Assembly: GCA_020443295.1 (NCBI GenBank)
Contig: JAGRIJ010000005.1
Span: forward strand, 1-64,000
Origin: Alphaproteobacteria bacterium
GTDB lineage: Bacteria > Pseudomonadota > Alphaproteobacteria > Micavibrionales > Micavibrionaceae
Direction of reading: 5' to 3'
Length of the DNA stretch: 64,000 nucleotides
Under the pieces are notes generated by a model that ran no database searches, had not been told where the DNA came from, and worked only from the letters and a program-made list of their open reading frames with translations. The translations under genes and the position numbers were made by a program. Positions 28,601 to 36,956 of this stretch are shown here, piece by piece; the stretch's first letter is position 1, and each line of letters opens with the position of its first letter.

Positions 28601-29338
28601 CATCATTCGCTTAATGTTGTCGATCCGCACGATCTGACGACAACGCTGGCCGATCTGAATCCTGTACTGAACCTCGATCCTGTCGGCGATGACGTGATTG
28701 ATGGCGGAGCGGGCACGGATATTATCTTCGGCGACGTTCTATTCACGGATGATCTGGCCTTTATGCAAGGGCTGAGCGTGAATCACGGTTCGGGCTGGGA
28801 GGTTTTCGAGCGTCTTGAAGCCGGGGAAAGCACCATTGACCCAAGCTGGAGCCGCGATGACACGATTGCCTATATCCGTGATCATGCTGTCGAGCTGGGG
28901 CAGGAATCGCACGATACGGACGGGCATGGACGCCTTGGCGGGAATGACATTATCCACGGCGGAGCCGGTGACGACCTGATCTTTGGACAGGAAGGCCACG
29001 ATATTATTTCCGGCGATGCGGGCCATGACGTGATTTACGGCGGATCCGGGGCGGATACATTCGTGTTTAATTCTGTCAGTGAAGGCGTCGACGATATTAT
29101 GGATTTCAACACTGCCGAGGGCGATGTGATCGATGTTTCGTCTATTCTGTCGGGATTTGATCCGCTTACGGACGATATCCATAATTATGTGATCGCTACG
29201 GAAACGGGCGGGAACACGGTTATTTCCGTCGACGTTACCGGTACAGCCGGGATCGGCGGATCAGTGGATATCGCGGTTCTGAACGGCGTGACCGGTCTTG
29301 ATCTTGACGCTGCGATCAAGGCGCAAGCCACGGTCTAG
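22610..29338 (+). CDS. giant type I-secreted adhesin with tandem repeats, VWA domain and RTX C-terminus, 2242 aa
   Basis: A LapA/BapA-like giant adhesin. Residues about 40-150 form an N-terminal module (YAVEMEAGRKYVFDFAES, then FADGSAVILKSF) like the retention domains of such adhesins. Residues 210-245 hold two PAAG tetrapeptides. Residues about 305-940 are Ig-like repeats with a 256-residue period. Two T1SS-143/DUF5801-type modules start near VTVDESDLSP (about 1065) and LSVDESDLGP (about 1520). A von Willebrand A domain has the metal site DISGS at 1823-1827. C-terminal RTX repeats (GGAGDDLIFGQEGHD) and an aspartate-rich secretion signal follow. No classical signal peptide. Ribosome binding site TAAGGAGT. 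It probably mediates calcium-dependent attachment or biofilm formation and is exported by the genes downstream. Confidence 0.93.
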   Translation: MTNPETVSGTQGAGAKPVNPSSPAANQKTEHVQDEHCVVADGADHAAGPALLERPADGHSYAVEMEAGRKYVFDFAESDVKEFTRSGDDVTLKFADGSAVILKSFVPATDSETPAILKFTDALEHGELAGLIHVAADDSKDGVIVIDEPKTGVTHAKHIEGSDVPAMPAETQLAQASGENTSSEGSSGQGVLNWAEVVTEGEPIPQTNPAAIEPAAGDEGTAHKGPASNTAESVAKIEPAAGPSGGAGHNSNSGYGFNSSFEPQGVIPLNDVGPINPTALVYEIPKIQDDLGGFRASESSPEPKPPVPTFEICDQRVYEDGSVVTHLHASPGSAHGVLEIVISGIPDGWTVTGPGVFDSVAGTYTFTTASGADFGPGDNPTFSPPADSDVDALNLVFSVTETDTDTGLTGSGSGLFDIIVDAVADQPDITADDQSGDEGAVLSINLHALTGEEVNHGAGADDGSETITGYEISGVPDGFILSAGTMTSPGVYYLTPSEIAGLTITPGDSNFFGSIDLVAKVFTSENPVSDTDFNFYNNDAEDKDTFTLTWNPVIHPPCIDVNHGIDDALVKEDGSVDVPITAQLGTNPGPHEFLTVTVTGIDPSWGFSAPVGDYDSSTGTWTVILAPGESLDTLMTFTPPADSDIDLTGLVATATSTDPDAGISADSGPDSFQIIVDAVADAPEIVADDDSGDEGTPLSVDLHALTGEEVNHGAGSDDGSETIVKYQISGIPDGFTPSAGTQVGPGVWEFTPAEIAGLTITPDDSNFFGSIDLVATVFTMENPVDGEPQLSDNTEMASDPFTLTWNPVIHPPCISVNNGIDDALVSEDGSIGVPVTAQLGSNPGPHEFLTVTVTGIDPSWGEFTFTTGSYDSSTGTWTVVLAPGESLDTVLTFAPAPDSDIDLSGLVATATATDPDAGLTASNDDGFNVIVDAVADVPNVDGHDVCTEEGATVPFVIDTSVNDTDGSEVIEMVIVRGLPDGVTLTAGHYDSSLGGWVLVPAELAGLEINVPNGITGNFELSIESISFEQNTNGIEVNPDDNHASAFDTVILCVAPDDVPILVQPEEVTVDESDLSPTVSVTDHVDADFGSDTPGHFSGNGTSIIGSITSEGHAVSVDFDSLTNTYTGTAGGETVFTLVIEGDGTYTFNLLGTLDHPDGSNPDDILQLEFGVTATDSEGDSTDGLITVNVKDDAPVAEDDHAEFLSSEGSVSGNVVANDHLSHDLDNTVTKISFHGTMIDVPTDGSDISIDGDYGTLTINSSGDYTYVPHDNAFEMVYTYSVNNPAGSDAGGDIKNVTTSYSESTDDFAFSMTIGPESQGFTLALNGGPNPKGHEGEMALVYFDASGAEPVITIYSYNGQNTQTSWQDGAGAPGIQAPDAIISSLAHPELFDYITVTTDGSGNKVFSFALDATVLQTHDPVYGPDGEWTGVAFGDQIGMWLHPVSGLTTDYNSDGFLSEWSSTGQGWFDTSYQTTDCEEPECVQDEFVYILQDGDMDTDPATLTIKTFNDDDVPVIANPDALSVDESDLGPVIEGSLVTADFGGDGPGTFHPTSAATFGYSGHEGPVLTSNNVPVEVTLVGDTYIGKAGSETIFTLQITEGGNYTFTLDGTLDHGNPNDPNDVIDLTFGVTATDHDGDSATATITVHVYDDAPCAVDDLVQFDELQTVIDGNVIPNDAQSEDAPNTVTKIAFNGVEVDLDPDTGATIAGDHGTLHINADGSYEYVLVDGTPKPGCHCGEDVFTYTLTDADGDSDTATLTLQCVEGSLIVGENVGDKDGSTVPHHVGGDEGAINGGAGADILVGDTGGSLLEQQTQDYNMVFMLDISGSMGNPVNANSRISLLIDAMQSLMNDLGSYDDGVVKVHMIAFNTEVQSEATFVVTDAEGLANSIAYLEGLTTGGYTNYEDPMQHAIDWLSGSEPLGGDAITTSYFISDGEPNRYNNASGDPTSGNAATVMAQLTGSDGTNEVLTLQGLSDEVIGVGINIGSAISNLNIIDSDHHSLNVVDPHDLTTTLADLNPVLNLDPVGDDVIDGGAGTDIIFGDVLFTDDLAFMQGLSVNHGSGWEVFERLEAGESTIDPSWSRDDTIAYIRDHAVELGQESHDTDGHGRLGGNDIIHGGAGDDLIFGQEGHDIISGDAGHDVIYGGSGADTFVFNSVSEGVDDIMDFNTAEGDVIDVSSILSGFDPLTDDIHNYVIATETGGNTVISVDVTGTAGIGGSVDIAVLNGVTGLDLDAAIKAQATV
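23903..25438 (+). repeat. two 768-bp tandem DNA repeats within the adhesin gene
   Basis: The segment starting at 23903 (SGDEGAVLSINLHALTGEEV) recurs at 24671 (SGDEGTPLSVDLHALTGEEV), giving a unit of exactly 768 bp or 256 residues. Long nearly identical stretches remain, such as NPVIHPPC and NPGPHEFLTVTVTGIDPSW. Such repeats recombine easily, so copy number may vary between strains or be mis-assembled. Confidence 0.85.
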
Positions 29339-29360
29339 GCGGAAGGAGATTATAAGGGCT

Positions 29361-29421
29361 ACGGATTGTCCTTTTCGTTATCTGGGTTCGAAAGGGGCAA
29401 TCCGTTTTAAGTTTTAGTTTT
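29361..29421 (+). terminator. strong terminator between the adhesin and exporter genes
   Basis: A 17-bp fully paired stem with two G-U pairs (29361-29377 with 29389-29405) and an 11-base loop, followed by a T-rich tract with TTTT and TTTTTT runs. The G-U pairs fit plus-strand transcription. Confidence 0.85.
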
Positions 29422-29556
29422 TTATGCTAAGTCTTTGAAAAAATTATAAAGACGCTCTTGATAAGTGGTGGAAAAACAGGCATAAATAGAGCGTAAGGGC
29501 GTACGGCATAAAGGGTGTTTTTGGGCTAAAGTTTTTATAAGTATGAGGTGAGTACT

Positions 29557-30966
29557 GTGACTTCGAGTAAAAAATTCCGCAAGCTTTGGCTTGCAACCGC
29601 TGTGTCGGCCTTGCTGGTTCTTGGTGCCGGGCCGTCTTATTCCGAAGAGCAAAACACGATGAAGGTGATGAATCTTCGGGATGCCGTTGCTGTCGGTCTT
29701 GCAACCAATCCTCAATACGGAGTTGTCGCGGCAAGCAAGCGGGCGACGGACGAGGAACTCAATCAGGGAGAGGCTCTGTTCCTGCCGTCCCTCGATGTCA
29801 ATGCCGATGCCGGTTACGAATACAGCGATGATGTCGGGACGCGTGCGCGTACCGCTTCGGGCGATAACACGGAAGAGATGTTTCGCCGTCAGGCTGGGAT
29901 TACCCTGACGCAAATGCTGTTTGACGGTTTCCGCGCCCATTACGAGGTCAAGCGCCAGGAAGCGCGCGTTAATTCTTCGGCCAACAGGGTCCGCGAGACT
30001 TCCGAACTTGTCGGGCTTTCCATCGTCGAAGCGTATCTTGAAGTGATGCGCCAGCGTCAGCTTCTTCTGATCGCGCGCGAGAACGTTTCCGATCACGTTG
30101 CCATTCTTGAGCAAATTCAGGATGGTGTGAATGCAGGACGGTCCACACAGGCCGACCTTGAGCAGGCCAAGGCCCGTCTGGCTTCCGCCCGCTCGGTTGA
30201 GTCCAGCACCCGTCAGGCGCTGCGCAATGCGGAAGCCCATTACCGTCAGGAAGTTAGCGATCCGCCGGTTGATCTCGAGTTTCCGGTTGTTCCGTTCGAT
30301 CAGCTTTCCGCCGATGTTGAAGAGGAAGTCGTGCAGGCCATTACCAACAGCCCGACCCTGAGCATTTTCGAATCGGATATCGAGGTCGCCTATGCCGAAG
30401 CGCAGGGCACCAAGTCCACGATGTATCCGCAGGTCGATCTGCAACTGAACGCCCGCACGGGACAGGATCTTGGCGGGGTTGACGGCAAAGATACCAGCGC
30501 TTCTGCTCTGGTTGTCATGAACTGGAATCTTTACCGCGGCGGCGCCGATGCGGCCCGTGCGCGGGAGTTTGTGCACCGTCACCAGCAAAGCAAGGAACAG
30601 CGCGCGGAAGCCGCACGCCAGGTTGAAAACGATGTTCGCCAAACCTGGGCCGGCATGGTTGCCGCCGGAGAGCGCGCGACTCAGTTTTCCGCTCAGGCTG
30701 AGGCCAACGAAGAAGTAGTCAAAGCCTACAAGGACCAGTTCAATCTGGACCGCCGGACTCTTCTGGATGTGCTGGATGCTCAAAACGAACTGTTCGTTTC
30801 CCGCAGCAATACGGTCAATGCCGAGTTTCTGGAAATGTTCGCCGTTTACCGCCTGCTGGCGCTGAAGGGCAAACTGCTTCCTGTTCTTGGTGTTAACTAT
30901 CCGCGGGAAAGCGAGCTTGCCTCCAGCGAAGAATGGTCTTACAAAGAGAAGATGGATGCGCGCTAA
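29557..30966 (+). CDS. TolC-family outer membrane channel of the type I secretion system
   Basis: The signal peptide runs through WLATAVSALLVLGAGPSYS. The mature part shows the two homologous TolC halves: MNLRDAVAVGLATNPQYGVVAASKRA at the start and the second OEP repeat around SPTLSIFESDIEVAYAEAQGTKS. The trimer would form the outer-membrane exit duct for the adhesin. I chose GTG 29557 because GAGGTGAG (29545-29552) is correctly spaced for it; GTG 29548 would overlap that site. It heads the exporter operon with the ABC and fusion-protein genes. Similar to LapE/AggA-type channels. Confidence 0.92.
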   Translation: MTSSKKFRKLWLATAVSALLVLGAGPSYSEEQNTMKVMNLRDAVAVGLATNPQYGVVAASKRATDEELNQGEALFLPSLDVNADAGYEYSDDVGTRARTASGDNTEEMFRRQAGITLTQMLFDGFRAHYEVKRQEARVNSSANRVRETSELVGLSIVEAYLEVMRQRQLLLIARENVSDHVAILEQIQDGVNAGRSTQADLEQAKARLASARSVESSTRQALRNAEAHYRQEVSDPPVDLEFPVVPFDQLSADVEEEVVQAITNSPTLSIFESDIEVAYAEAQGTKSTMYPQVDLQLNARTGQDLGGVDGKDTSASALVVMNWNLYRGGADAARAREFVHRHQQSKEQRAEAARQVENDVRQTWAGMVAAGERATQFSAQAEANEEVVKAYKDQFNLDRRTLLDVLDAQNELFVSRSNTVNAEFLEMFAVYRLLALKGKLLPVLGVNYPRESELASSEEWSYKEKMDAR

Positions 30967-31009
30967 GGATTAGCGCTCTACAATTTCTCTTTATTACGGA
31001 CCGGTTCAC

Positions 31010-33358
31010 GTGAGCGACAGACAGGAAAAGTCCAGGGCTGATCATCCCCGGAAATCTGTAAAGAAAAAAAGCGAATCACAGCAGCCGCATGAAGCGGCTG
31101 CTTTTGCAAATTCCGAACAAAAACCGCAAGAAAAGGCACCGGACGGCTGGCCGTTGCAGGCCGACCGCATGGCTATTTCCGATCCGCTGGTCGATTGTTT
31201 GTGCCTGATGGCCGGACATTACGGACGGCGGACCAGCCCGGCGTCGCTTACTTCCGGTCTTCCGGTTCCGCCGCCGGGCATTACGCCCGCGCTTTTTCTC
31301 CGCGCCGCAGAGCGCGCCGACCTTCATGCCACTTTGGTTGAGCGTTCGCTGGAATCGCTTGCGATAGCGCCTAATCTGCCGTGTATTCTGACGCTTGAAC
31401 ACGGGCAAGCCTGCATTCTCTGGGATGTTAAATTTCCGCCCAAGCATCCTCCGAAAAAGGTTGAGGGCAAGGATGCCGATATCCATCCTTCGACCCGTTT
31501 TGTCGTTCAGTTCGCGGAGACAAGAGACGAAAAAGGGTCTTTGACGCTTGAGGAAATCAAGAAGCTTTATACCGGCTATGCGTTTTTTGTGCGGCCCGTT
31601 GCGCGGACCGACGACCGTGCAGGTCCGGCGGAGATCGATACCGGGCGCGACTGGTTCTGGGCAACGCTGAAGAAAAACCGCACGATTTATTCGGAAGTCA
31701 TCATTGCCGCCCTGATCATCAATTTTATAGGGCTGGCCAGTTCGATCTTTACCATGAACGTTTATGACCGCGTCGTGCCCAATTCTGCGTTCGAAACTTT
31801 GTGGGCTTTGGCCGGCGGGATTATCGTTGCGTATATCTTCGATTTCACGCTGCGGAACCTGCGCGCGCATTTTCTTGATCATGCGGGCAAGCGTGCGGAT
31901 GTCAAAATTTCGGCGGAACTTTTCGAGCAGATTCTGGGTATGACCATGGCTGCGCGTCCGAAGAGCGCGGGGATTTTGGCCAGCAATATGAAGGAATTCG
32001 AGACGCTGCGCGATTTCTTTACGTCCGCGACCATGGCGGCGCTGATCGATCTGCCTTTCGTCCTTATCTTTATCGGGTTTATTGCGATTATCGGCGGGCC
32101 GATCGCTTTCGTTCCGCTTGCCGCTATTCCGATCGTCGTTGGAATGGGGTTTTACCTGCAAGGCCCTCTGAGCAAGGTCACTAAGGATTCCATGCATGAG
32201 AGCGCGTTGAAAAACGCGTTGCTGTTCGAGACGATCATCGGGCTTGAAACGATCAAGGTTCAGGCCGCTGAAGGCCATGTGCAGCGGCAATGGGAGGAGT
32301 TGAGCGAAAAAGCGTCCCGCACGGCGGTAAAGTCCCGCAAGCTGTCGGCCTTTGCGCAGAACTGGGCGCTTTTCATCCAGCAGCTCGTCACGGTCGGGAT
32401 CGTTATTGTCGGGGTTTATGAGATCAGCGGGGGGCGTATTACCCAGGGAGCGCTGATCGCATGCGTTATTTTATCGGGCCGCGCGATGGCGCCTCTGGGC
32501 CAGATTGCGGGGCTGATGACCCGCCTTAACCAATCCAAACAGGGGTTGAAGCAACTGGATGAACTTATGCGTAAGCCCGTCGAGCGTCCTTATGGCAAAC
32601 ACTTTGTTTCCATGCCTGAGACGCGGGGCCGGGTTGAGTTTCGAGATGTAGCGTTCCGGTATCCCGGTGCTTCCGTACAGACACTCAATCATCTCAGTTT
32701 CGTGATCGAGCCGGGGGAACGGGTCGGGATCATTGGTGCGGTGGGCTCCGGAAAAACGACGATTGAGCGCCTGCTTTTGAATTTGTATGAACCGGAAAGC
32801 GGTTCCGTTCAGATTGACGGGACGGATGTGCGGCATATTCACCCCGGCGATCTGCGGCGGAATATCGGGGCCGTCCAGCAAAGCCCGCAGCTTTTTTACG
32901 GGTCTGTGCGTTCGAATATTACCATGGGGCACGAGACGGCTCCTGACCGGGCGGTGATGAAAGCTGCGGAGATGTCGGGAGTGCTGGAGTTTTTAAAGGA
33001 TACGCCTACCGGGCTGGATACGCAGGTCGGGGAGCGCGGCGAGGCTCTTTCCGGCGGGCAGCGGCAGGCTGTGGCGATCGCGAGAGCCTTGCTTTACGAT
33101 CCCCCGATTCTGATCCTTGACGAGCCGACCGCCTCGATGGACCCGGCATCCGAAACGCGTTTAAGGGCGCGCCTGACCCAGCTCTGCCAAGGCAAGACCA
33201 CGATCCTGATTACCCACAAAGGCGCGATGTTGCCTCTGGTGGACAAGCTGATCCTGATCGACCGGGGACGGTTGGTCGCTTACGGACCGAAGGATGAAGT
33301 CATCCGCAAGCTGCAGGCGCGGCAATACGGAACAGCAGCGGAGCAAACCAATGTCTGA
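31010..33358 (+). CDS. type I secretion ABC transporter (LapB/LssB-like), 782 aa
   Basis: Three parts: an N-terminal peptidase C39-like domain (around ISDPLVDCLCLMAGHYGRRTS) that appears to lack a normal catalytic Cys-His pair and is likely a substrate-docking domain; a six-helix membrane domain (about 225-500); and an ABC ATPase with Walker A GAVGSGKTTIE, signature LSGGQRQAVAIARAL and Walker B ILILDEPTASMDP. A charged tail of about 50 residues precedes the docking domain. GTG start at 31010. It overlaps the HlyD-like gene by 8 bases. It would power export of the giant adhesin. Confidence 0.95.
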   Translation: MSDRQEKSRADHPRKSVKKKSESQQPHEAAAFANSEQKPQEKAPDGWPLQADRMAISDPLVDCLCLMAGHYGRRTSPASLTSGLPVPPPGITPALFLRAAERADLHATLVERSLESLAIAPNLPCILTLEHGQACILWDVKFPPKHPPKKVEGKDADIHPSTRFVVQFAETRDEKGSLTLEEIKKLYTGYAFFVRPVARTDDRAGPAEIDTGRDWFWATLKKNRTIYSEVIIAALIINFIGLASSIFTMNVYDRVVPNSAFETLWALAGGIIVAYIFDFTLRNLRAHFLDHAGKRADVKISAELFEQILGMTMAARPKSAGILASNMKEFETLRDFFTSATMAALIDLPFVLIFIGFIAIIGGPIAFVPLAAIPIVVGMGFYLQGPLSKVTKDSMHESALKNALLFETIIGLETIKVQAAEGHVQRQWEELSEKASRTAVKSRKLSAFAQNWALFIQQLVTVGIVIVGVYEISGGRITQGALIACVILSGRAMAPLGQIAGLMTRLNQSKQGLKQLDELMRKPVERPYGKHFVSMPETRGRVEFRDVAFRYPGASVQTLNHLSFVIEPGERVGIIGAVGSGKTTIERLLLNLYEPESGSVQIDGTDVRHIHPGDLRRNIGAVQQSPQLFYGSVRSNITMGHETAPDRAVMKAAEMSGVLEFLKDTPTGLDTQVGERGEALSGGQRQAVAIARALLYDPPILILDEPTASMDPASETRLRARLTQLCQGKTTILITHKGAMLPLVDKLILIDRGRLVAYGPKDEVIRKLQARQYGTAAEQTNV

Positions 33359-34790
33359 TTCACGGCCCGGTCAGGAGCAGGCGGCGAAGGTTCCCCCGCA
33401 GCGCCCGGAGATGCCGACCGGGGATATCAATGATGCGGCCCATTGGGGCGCGATTCGCCAGAGCTGGGCGAAGGAGCAGGCCGATATCCTGCAGGCGCGC
33501 GCGCAGACGTTTTTTGATGTCGATGAGCAAATCCCGCTCTCCAAACATCTTCTTTTGGTGGTTATTCTCGCGTTTTTCCTTTGTTTTATCATCTGGGCGA
33601 ATCTTGCTCCGCTGGACGAGGTCACACGCGGCCAGGGCAAAATTATTCCTTCCAGCGAAGTTCAGGCGCTACAGACTCTGGATGCTGGGATTGTCGAGGA
33701 AATACTGGTTAAAGAAGGCGATACGGTTGAGGCCGGGCAGGTGCTGGCGCGGCTGAGCGATATCGAGGCGTCTTCCGATCTTGGGGCCAACCAAGCACGG
33801 TATCTGGGGTTACTGGCCGCTATTACACGTTTGCAGGCCGAGGCGGAAGGCAAGGAAACCGTTGATTTCCCCGATGAAGTCAAGAAACAGGCTCCCAACA
33901 GCGTCACTGAGGAGCTTAACGCGTTCCGCGCCAACCAAAAGCAGCGCGAGGGGCAAAAAAGAGTTCTGCAGGAGCAGCTTACGCAGCGCGAAGGGGAAGT
34001 GGACGAACTGAATACACGGATCGGGGATTTGAGGGGTGTTATCCGCCTGCAGAGGGACGAGAAGAACATGATCGCGCCTCTGGTCGAGAAAGGCTCTGCG
34101 CCGAAGCTGGAATTGCTGCAGCTTGAACGGGCGCTGAAAGAGAAAACATCCGAGCTCAACGGCCTGGAATCCAGCCTTCCGCGAGCGAAGAGCGCGATTG
34201 ATGAAGCCAAGGCCCGGCTGGCCGATCTGGAAAGCACCATGAAGGCCGATGCGCAGAAGGAGCTTGCAGCAAAATTGACCGAGATGAATGAAATTCGCGA
34301 GCGCCTGACCGCCCTCAAGGAACGCAAAACCCGCAAGGAAATCCGTTCCCCCGTCAGCGGCACGGTTCAGGATATCAAGGTCAAGACCATCGGCGGGGTG
34401 ATCAAACCCGGCGAGGATTTCATCAAGATCGTGCCTAAAGACGACCAGCTGATTGTGGAGGCGCGGGTGAAACCTTCGGACCGGGCGTTCATCTATCCCG
34501 GGCAGCAGGCGATGATCAAGCTGACCGCTTATGATTTCTCGATTTACGGCGGGCTGAAGGGCGAATTGCTGGATATTTCGGCCGACACGTTCGAGGATGA
34601 GAAGGGCAACAGTTATTACCGGGTGCGGCTGCGGACCTTCGAGACTCAGCTTAAACATAATGGGGAGGTTCTGCCGATCATTCCCGGGATGGTCGCCAGC
34701 GTGGATATCCTGACGGGTAAGAAAACCGTTATGCAGTACCTGCTGAAACCCCTGATTAAAACCCTCGACAATGCCATGAACGAGCGTTAA
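33351..34790 (+). CDS. type I secretion membrane fusion protein (HlyD/LapC-like), 479 aa
   Basis: One membrane helix near residues 62-82 (HLLLVVILAFFLCFIIWANL) is followed by a lipoyl half-motif (VQALQTLDAGIVEEILVKEGDTVEAGQVLARL), a long coiled-coil hairpin (about 155-330), the second lipoyl half (IRSPVSGTVQDIKVKTIGGVIKPGE) and a beta-barrel end. It links the ABC protein to the TolC-like channel. I chose ATG 33351 because it overlaps the ABC stop (ATGTCTGA). Confidence 0.95.
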   Translation: MSDSRPGQEQAAKVPPQRPEMPTGDINDAAHWGAIRQSWAKEQADILQARAQTFFDVDEQIPLSKHLLLVVILAFFLCFIIWANLAPLDEVTRGQGKIIPSSEVQALQTLDAGIVEEILVKEGDTVEAGQVLARLSDIEASSDLGANQARYLGLLAAITRLQAEAEGKETVDFPDEVKKQAPNSVTEELNAFRANQKQREGQKRVLQEQLTQREGEVDELNTRIGDLRGVIRLQRDEKNMIAPLVEKGSAPKLELLQLERALKEKTSELNGLESSLPRAKSAIDEAKARLADLESTMKADAQKELAAKLTEMNEIRERLTALKERKTRKEIRSPVSGTVQDIKVKTIGGVIKPGEDFIKIVPKDDQLIVEARVKPSDRAFIYPGQQAMIKLTAYDFSIYGGLKGELLDISADTFEDEKGNSYYRVRLRTFETQLKHNGEVLPIIPGMVASVDILTGKKTVMQYLLKPLIKTLDNAMNER

Positions 34791-34802
34791 GCGCGTTTTG
34801 CT

Positions 34803-34831
34803 CCGTTTCCAGCTGAAAAACAGCGAAACGG
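34803..34831 (+). other. hairpin between the exporter operon and thrS
   Basis: Arms CCGTTTC and GAAACGG plus inner GCTG / CAGC give an 11-bp stem with a small bulge and an A5 loop. No T tract follows directly, so it may be a factor-dependent stop or a thrS leader structure. Confidence 0.4.
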
Positions 34832-34906
34832 CTTGCAAATTCGTGTGGAATGGGGTTTTTCTATAGGACTTGGACAAGAAGACGTTAACAGTAGAGTTTT
34901 ATTCCG

Positions 34907-36898
34907 ATGCAAGAGGGTCAGGCAGCCGTGGCCAAAGGGCAAGAGATCACCATCACGTTACCCGACGGGGCGCAGAGAGCTTATACCGCCGGGGTTACGG
35001 GTATGGAGATCGCCGAAAGCATTTCCAAGTCTCTGGCGAAGGCCGTTATTGCCGCACGGGTTAATGGAGAGATTTGCGATCTTTCCCTTCCGATCGAGCA
35101 GGATAGTGCCGTGGCTCTGATCAAGAGAGAAGACGAAGCGGCGCTGGAGATGATCCGCCACGATGCGGCGCATGTAATGGCGGAAGCGGTGCAAAAACTC
35201 TTTCCCGGCACTCAGGTGACGATCGGTCCTTCCATCGAGAACGGGTTTTATTACGATTTCGCGCGCAACGAGCCGTTTTCGAGCGAAGATCTTGCGGTGA
35301 TCGAGAAAGAGATGCGCAAAGTCGTCGAGCGCGGCGCGCCGTTTACCCGCGAAGTCTGGAACCGGGATGAGGCGATCAAGTATTTCACCGATAAAGGCGA
35401 GATGTACAAGGCCGAGCTGATCAAGGATCTGCCCGAGAGCGAGGAGATCAAGATTTATCGGCAGGGCGAATGGCTGGACCTTTGCCGGGGGCCGCATATG
35501 CCGACGACTAGGCATGTGGGCACGGCCTTCAAGCTGCTGAAGGTTGCCGGCGCCTACTGGCGCGGGGATTCGAACCGAGCGATGCTGACGCGGATTTACG
35601 GTACGGCGTGGCGCACGGACAAGGAATTGCAGGATTACCTGACTCAGCTTGAAGAAGCGGAAAAGCGCGATCACCGCCGTCTGGGGCGCGAGATGGATCT
35701 GTTTCATATTCAGGAAGAGGCGCAGGGGTCAGTTTTCTGGCATCCCAAGGGGTTTACGATCTACAACCAGATGGAAAATTACATCCGCCGGCGCCTGAAA
35801 TCTGCGGGGTATGTCGAGGTCAAGACGCCGCAGCTGATCGATAACAAGCTCTGGCAGGCTTCGGGGCACTGGGGGAAGTTCCGCGAGAATATGTTCGTGG
35901 TGCCGGACGAGGTTCCCAATACCGAGGAAGAGGGGCCGATCTTCAAGGGCAAGTTCGAGCGGCTGATGGCGCTCAAGCCCATGAACTGCCCCGCGCACGT
36001 TCAGATTTTCAAGCAGGGGATCAAGTCTTACCGCGATTTGCCGATCCGCATGGCGGAGTTCGGCTGCTGTCACCGGAACGAGGCGCACGGGGCGCTGCAC
36101 GGGCTGATGCGCGTGCGGCAGATGACTCAGGACGATGCGCATATTTTCTGCACGCCGGAACAGATTACGCAGGAATCCATCGCGTTCTGTGAATTGCTGC
36201 AGAAAGTCTACAAGGATATGGGGTTTGACGGGCTGAACGTGAAGCTTGCACTGCGCCCGGAAAACAAGGCCGGGACCGATGAAATCTGGGATAAGGCGGA
36301 GCAGGGCCTGCGCGATGCGCTGGATGCTGCAGGCGTGGCTTACGAGGACCTGCCCGGGGAAGGGGCTTTCTACGGGCCGAAGCTGGAATTTCATCTGAAA
36401 GATGCGATCGGGCGGACATGGCAGTGCGGGACGCTGCAACTCGATTTCGTTCTGCCAGAGCGGCTGGATGCCAGTTATATCGGGCCGGACGGGAACAGGC
36501 ACCGCCCGGTTATGCTGCACCGGGCTATTCTCGGGACGCTTGAGCGGTTTATCGGGATCATGATCGAGAACTATGCCGGGAAGCTGCCTTTGTGGCTGGC
36601 GCCGGTGCAATGCGTGGTGGCGACGATTACCGGCAGCGCTGATTCCTATGCGCAGGACGTTTATGAAATGCTGCAGAAAGCCGGGCTACGGGCCGAGCTG
36701 GATATCCGCAACGAGAAGATCAATTACAAGGTACGGGAGCATTCGGTTGCGAAGGTTCCGGCGATTTTTGTCGTCGGCGAGCGCGAAGGCAAGGACCGGA
36801 CGGTTGCCGTCCGGCGGCTTGGGTCTCAAGACCAGTCGGTCATTCCTGTCGCTGAAGCGATTCAATCGCTTGCAGAAGAAGCGAAAGCGCCCTATTAA
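34907..36898 (+). CDS. thrS: threonine-tRNA ligase
   Basis: Domains in order: TGS (about 12-75), the editing domain with [16 protein letters not shown] (an HxxxH site), the class II catalytic core (motif 2 around [12 protein letters not shown], zinc Cys in [10 protein letters not shown]) and the anticodon-binding domain from about residue 560. The length of 663 is normal (about 640) with a slightly long N-terminus. A second start, GTG 34928, has AAGAGGG 10 bases before it and would remove seven residues. It attaches threonine to tRNA. It precedes infC, as in many bacteria. Confidence 0.97.
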   Translation: MQEGQAAVAKGQEITITLPDGAQRAYTAGVTGMEIAESISKSLAKAVIAARVNGEICDLSLPIEQDSAVALIKREDEAALEMIRHDAAHVMAEAVQKLFPGTQVTIGPSIENGFYYDFARNEPFSSEDLAVIEKEMRKVVERGAPFTREVWNRDEAIKYFTDKGEMYKAELIKDLPESEEIKIYRQGEWLDLCRGPHMPTTRHVGTAFKLLKVAGAYWRGDSNRAMLTRIYGTAWRTDKELQDYLTQLEEAEKRDHRRLGREMDLFHIQEEAQGSVFWHPKGFTIYNQMENYIRRRLKSAGYVEVKTPQLIDNKLWQASGHWGKFRENMFVVPDEVPNTEEEGPIFKGKFERLMALKPMNCPAHVQIFKQGIKSYRDLPIRMAEFGCCHRNEAHGALHGLMRVRQMTQDDAHIFCTPEQITQESIAFCELLQKVYKDMGFDGLNVKLALRPENKAGTDEIWDKAEQGLRDALDAAGVAYEDLPGEGAFYGPKLEFHLKDAIGRTWQCGTLQLDFVLPERLDASYIGPDGNRHRPVMLHRAILGTLERFIGIMIENYAGKLPLWLAPVQCVVATITGSADSYAQDVYEMLQKAGLRAELDIRNEKINYKVREHSVAKVPAIFVVGEREGKDRTVAVRRLGSQDQSVIPVAEAIQSLAEEAKAPY

Positions 36899-36956
36899 TG
36901 TCTTTCTAAGAGAATTTAGGTAATTTTTTTTCCTGCAACTACGGACGAGGAGACTT

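Noticed and set aside
29380..29405. GGGTTCGAAAGG resembles a tRNA T arm.
   Set aside because: It is part of the 17-bp terminator stem after the adhesin; no acceptor or anticodon arm can be built around it.
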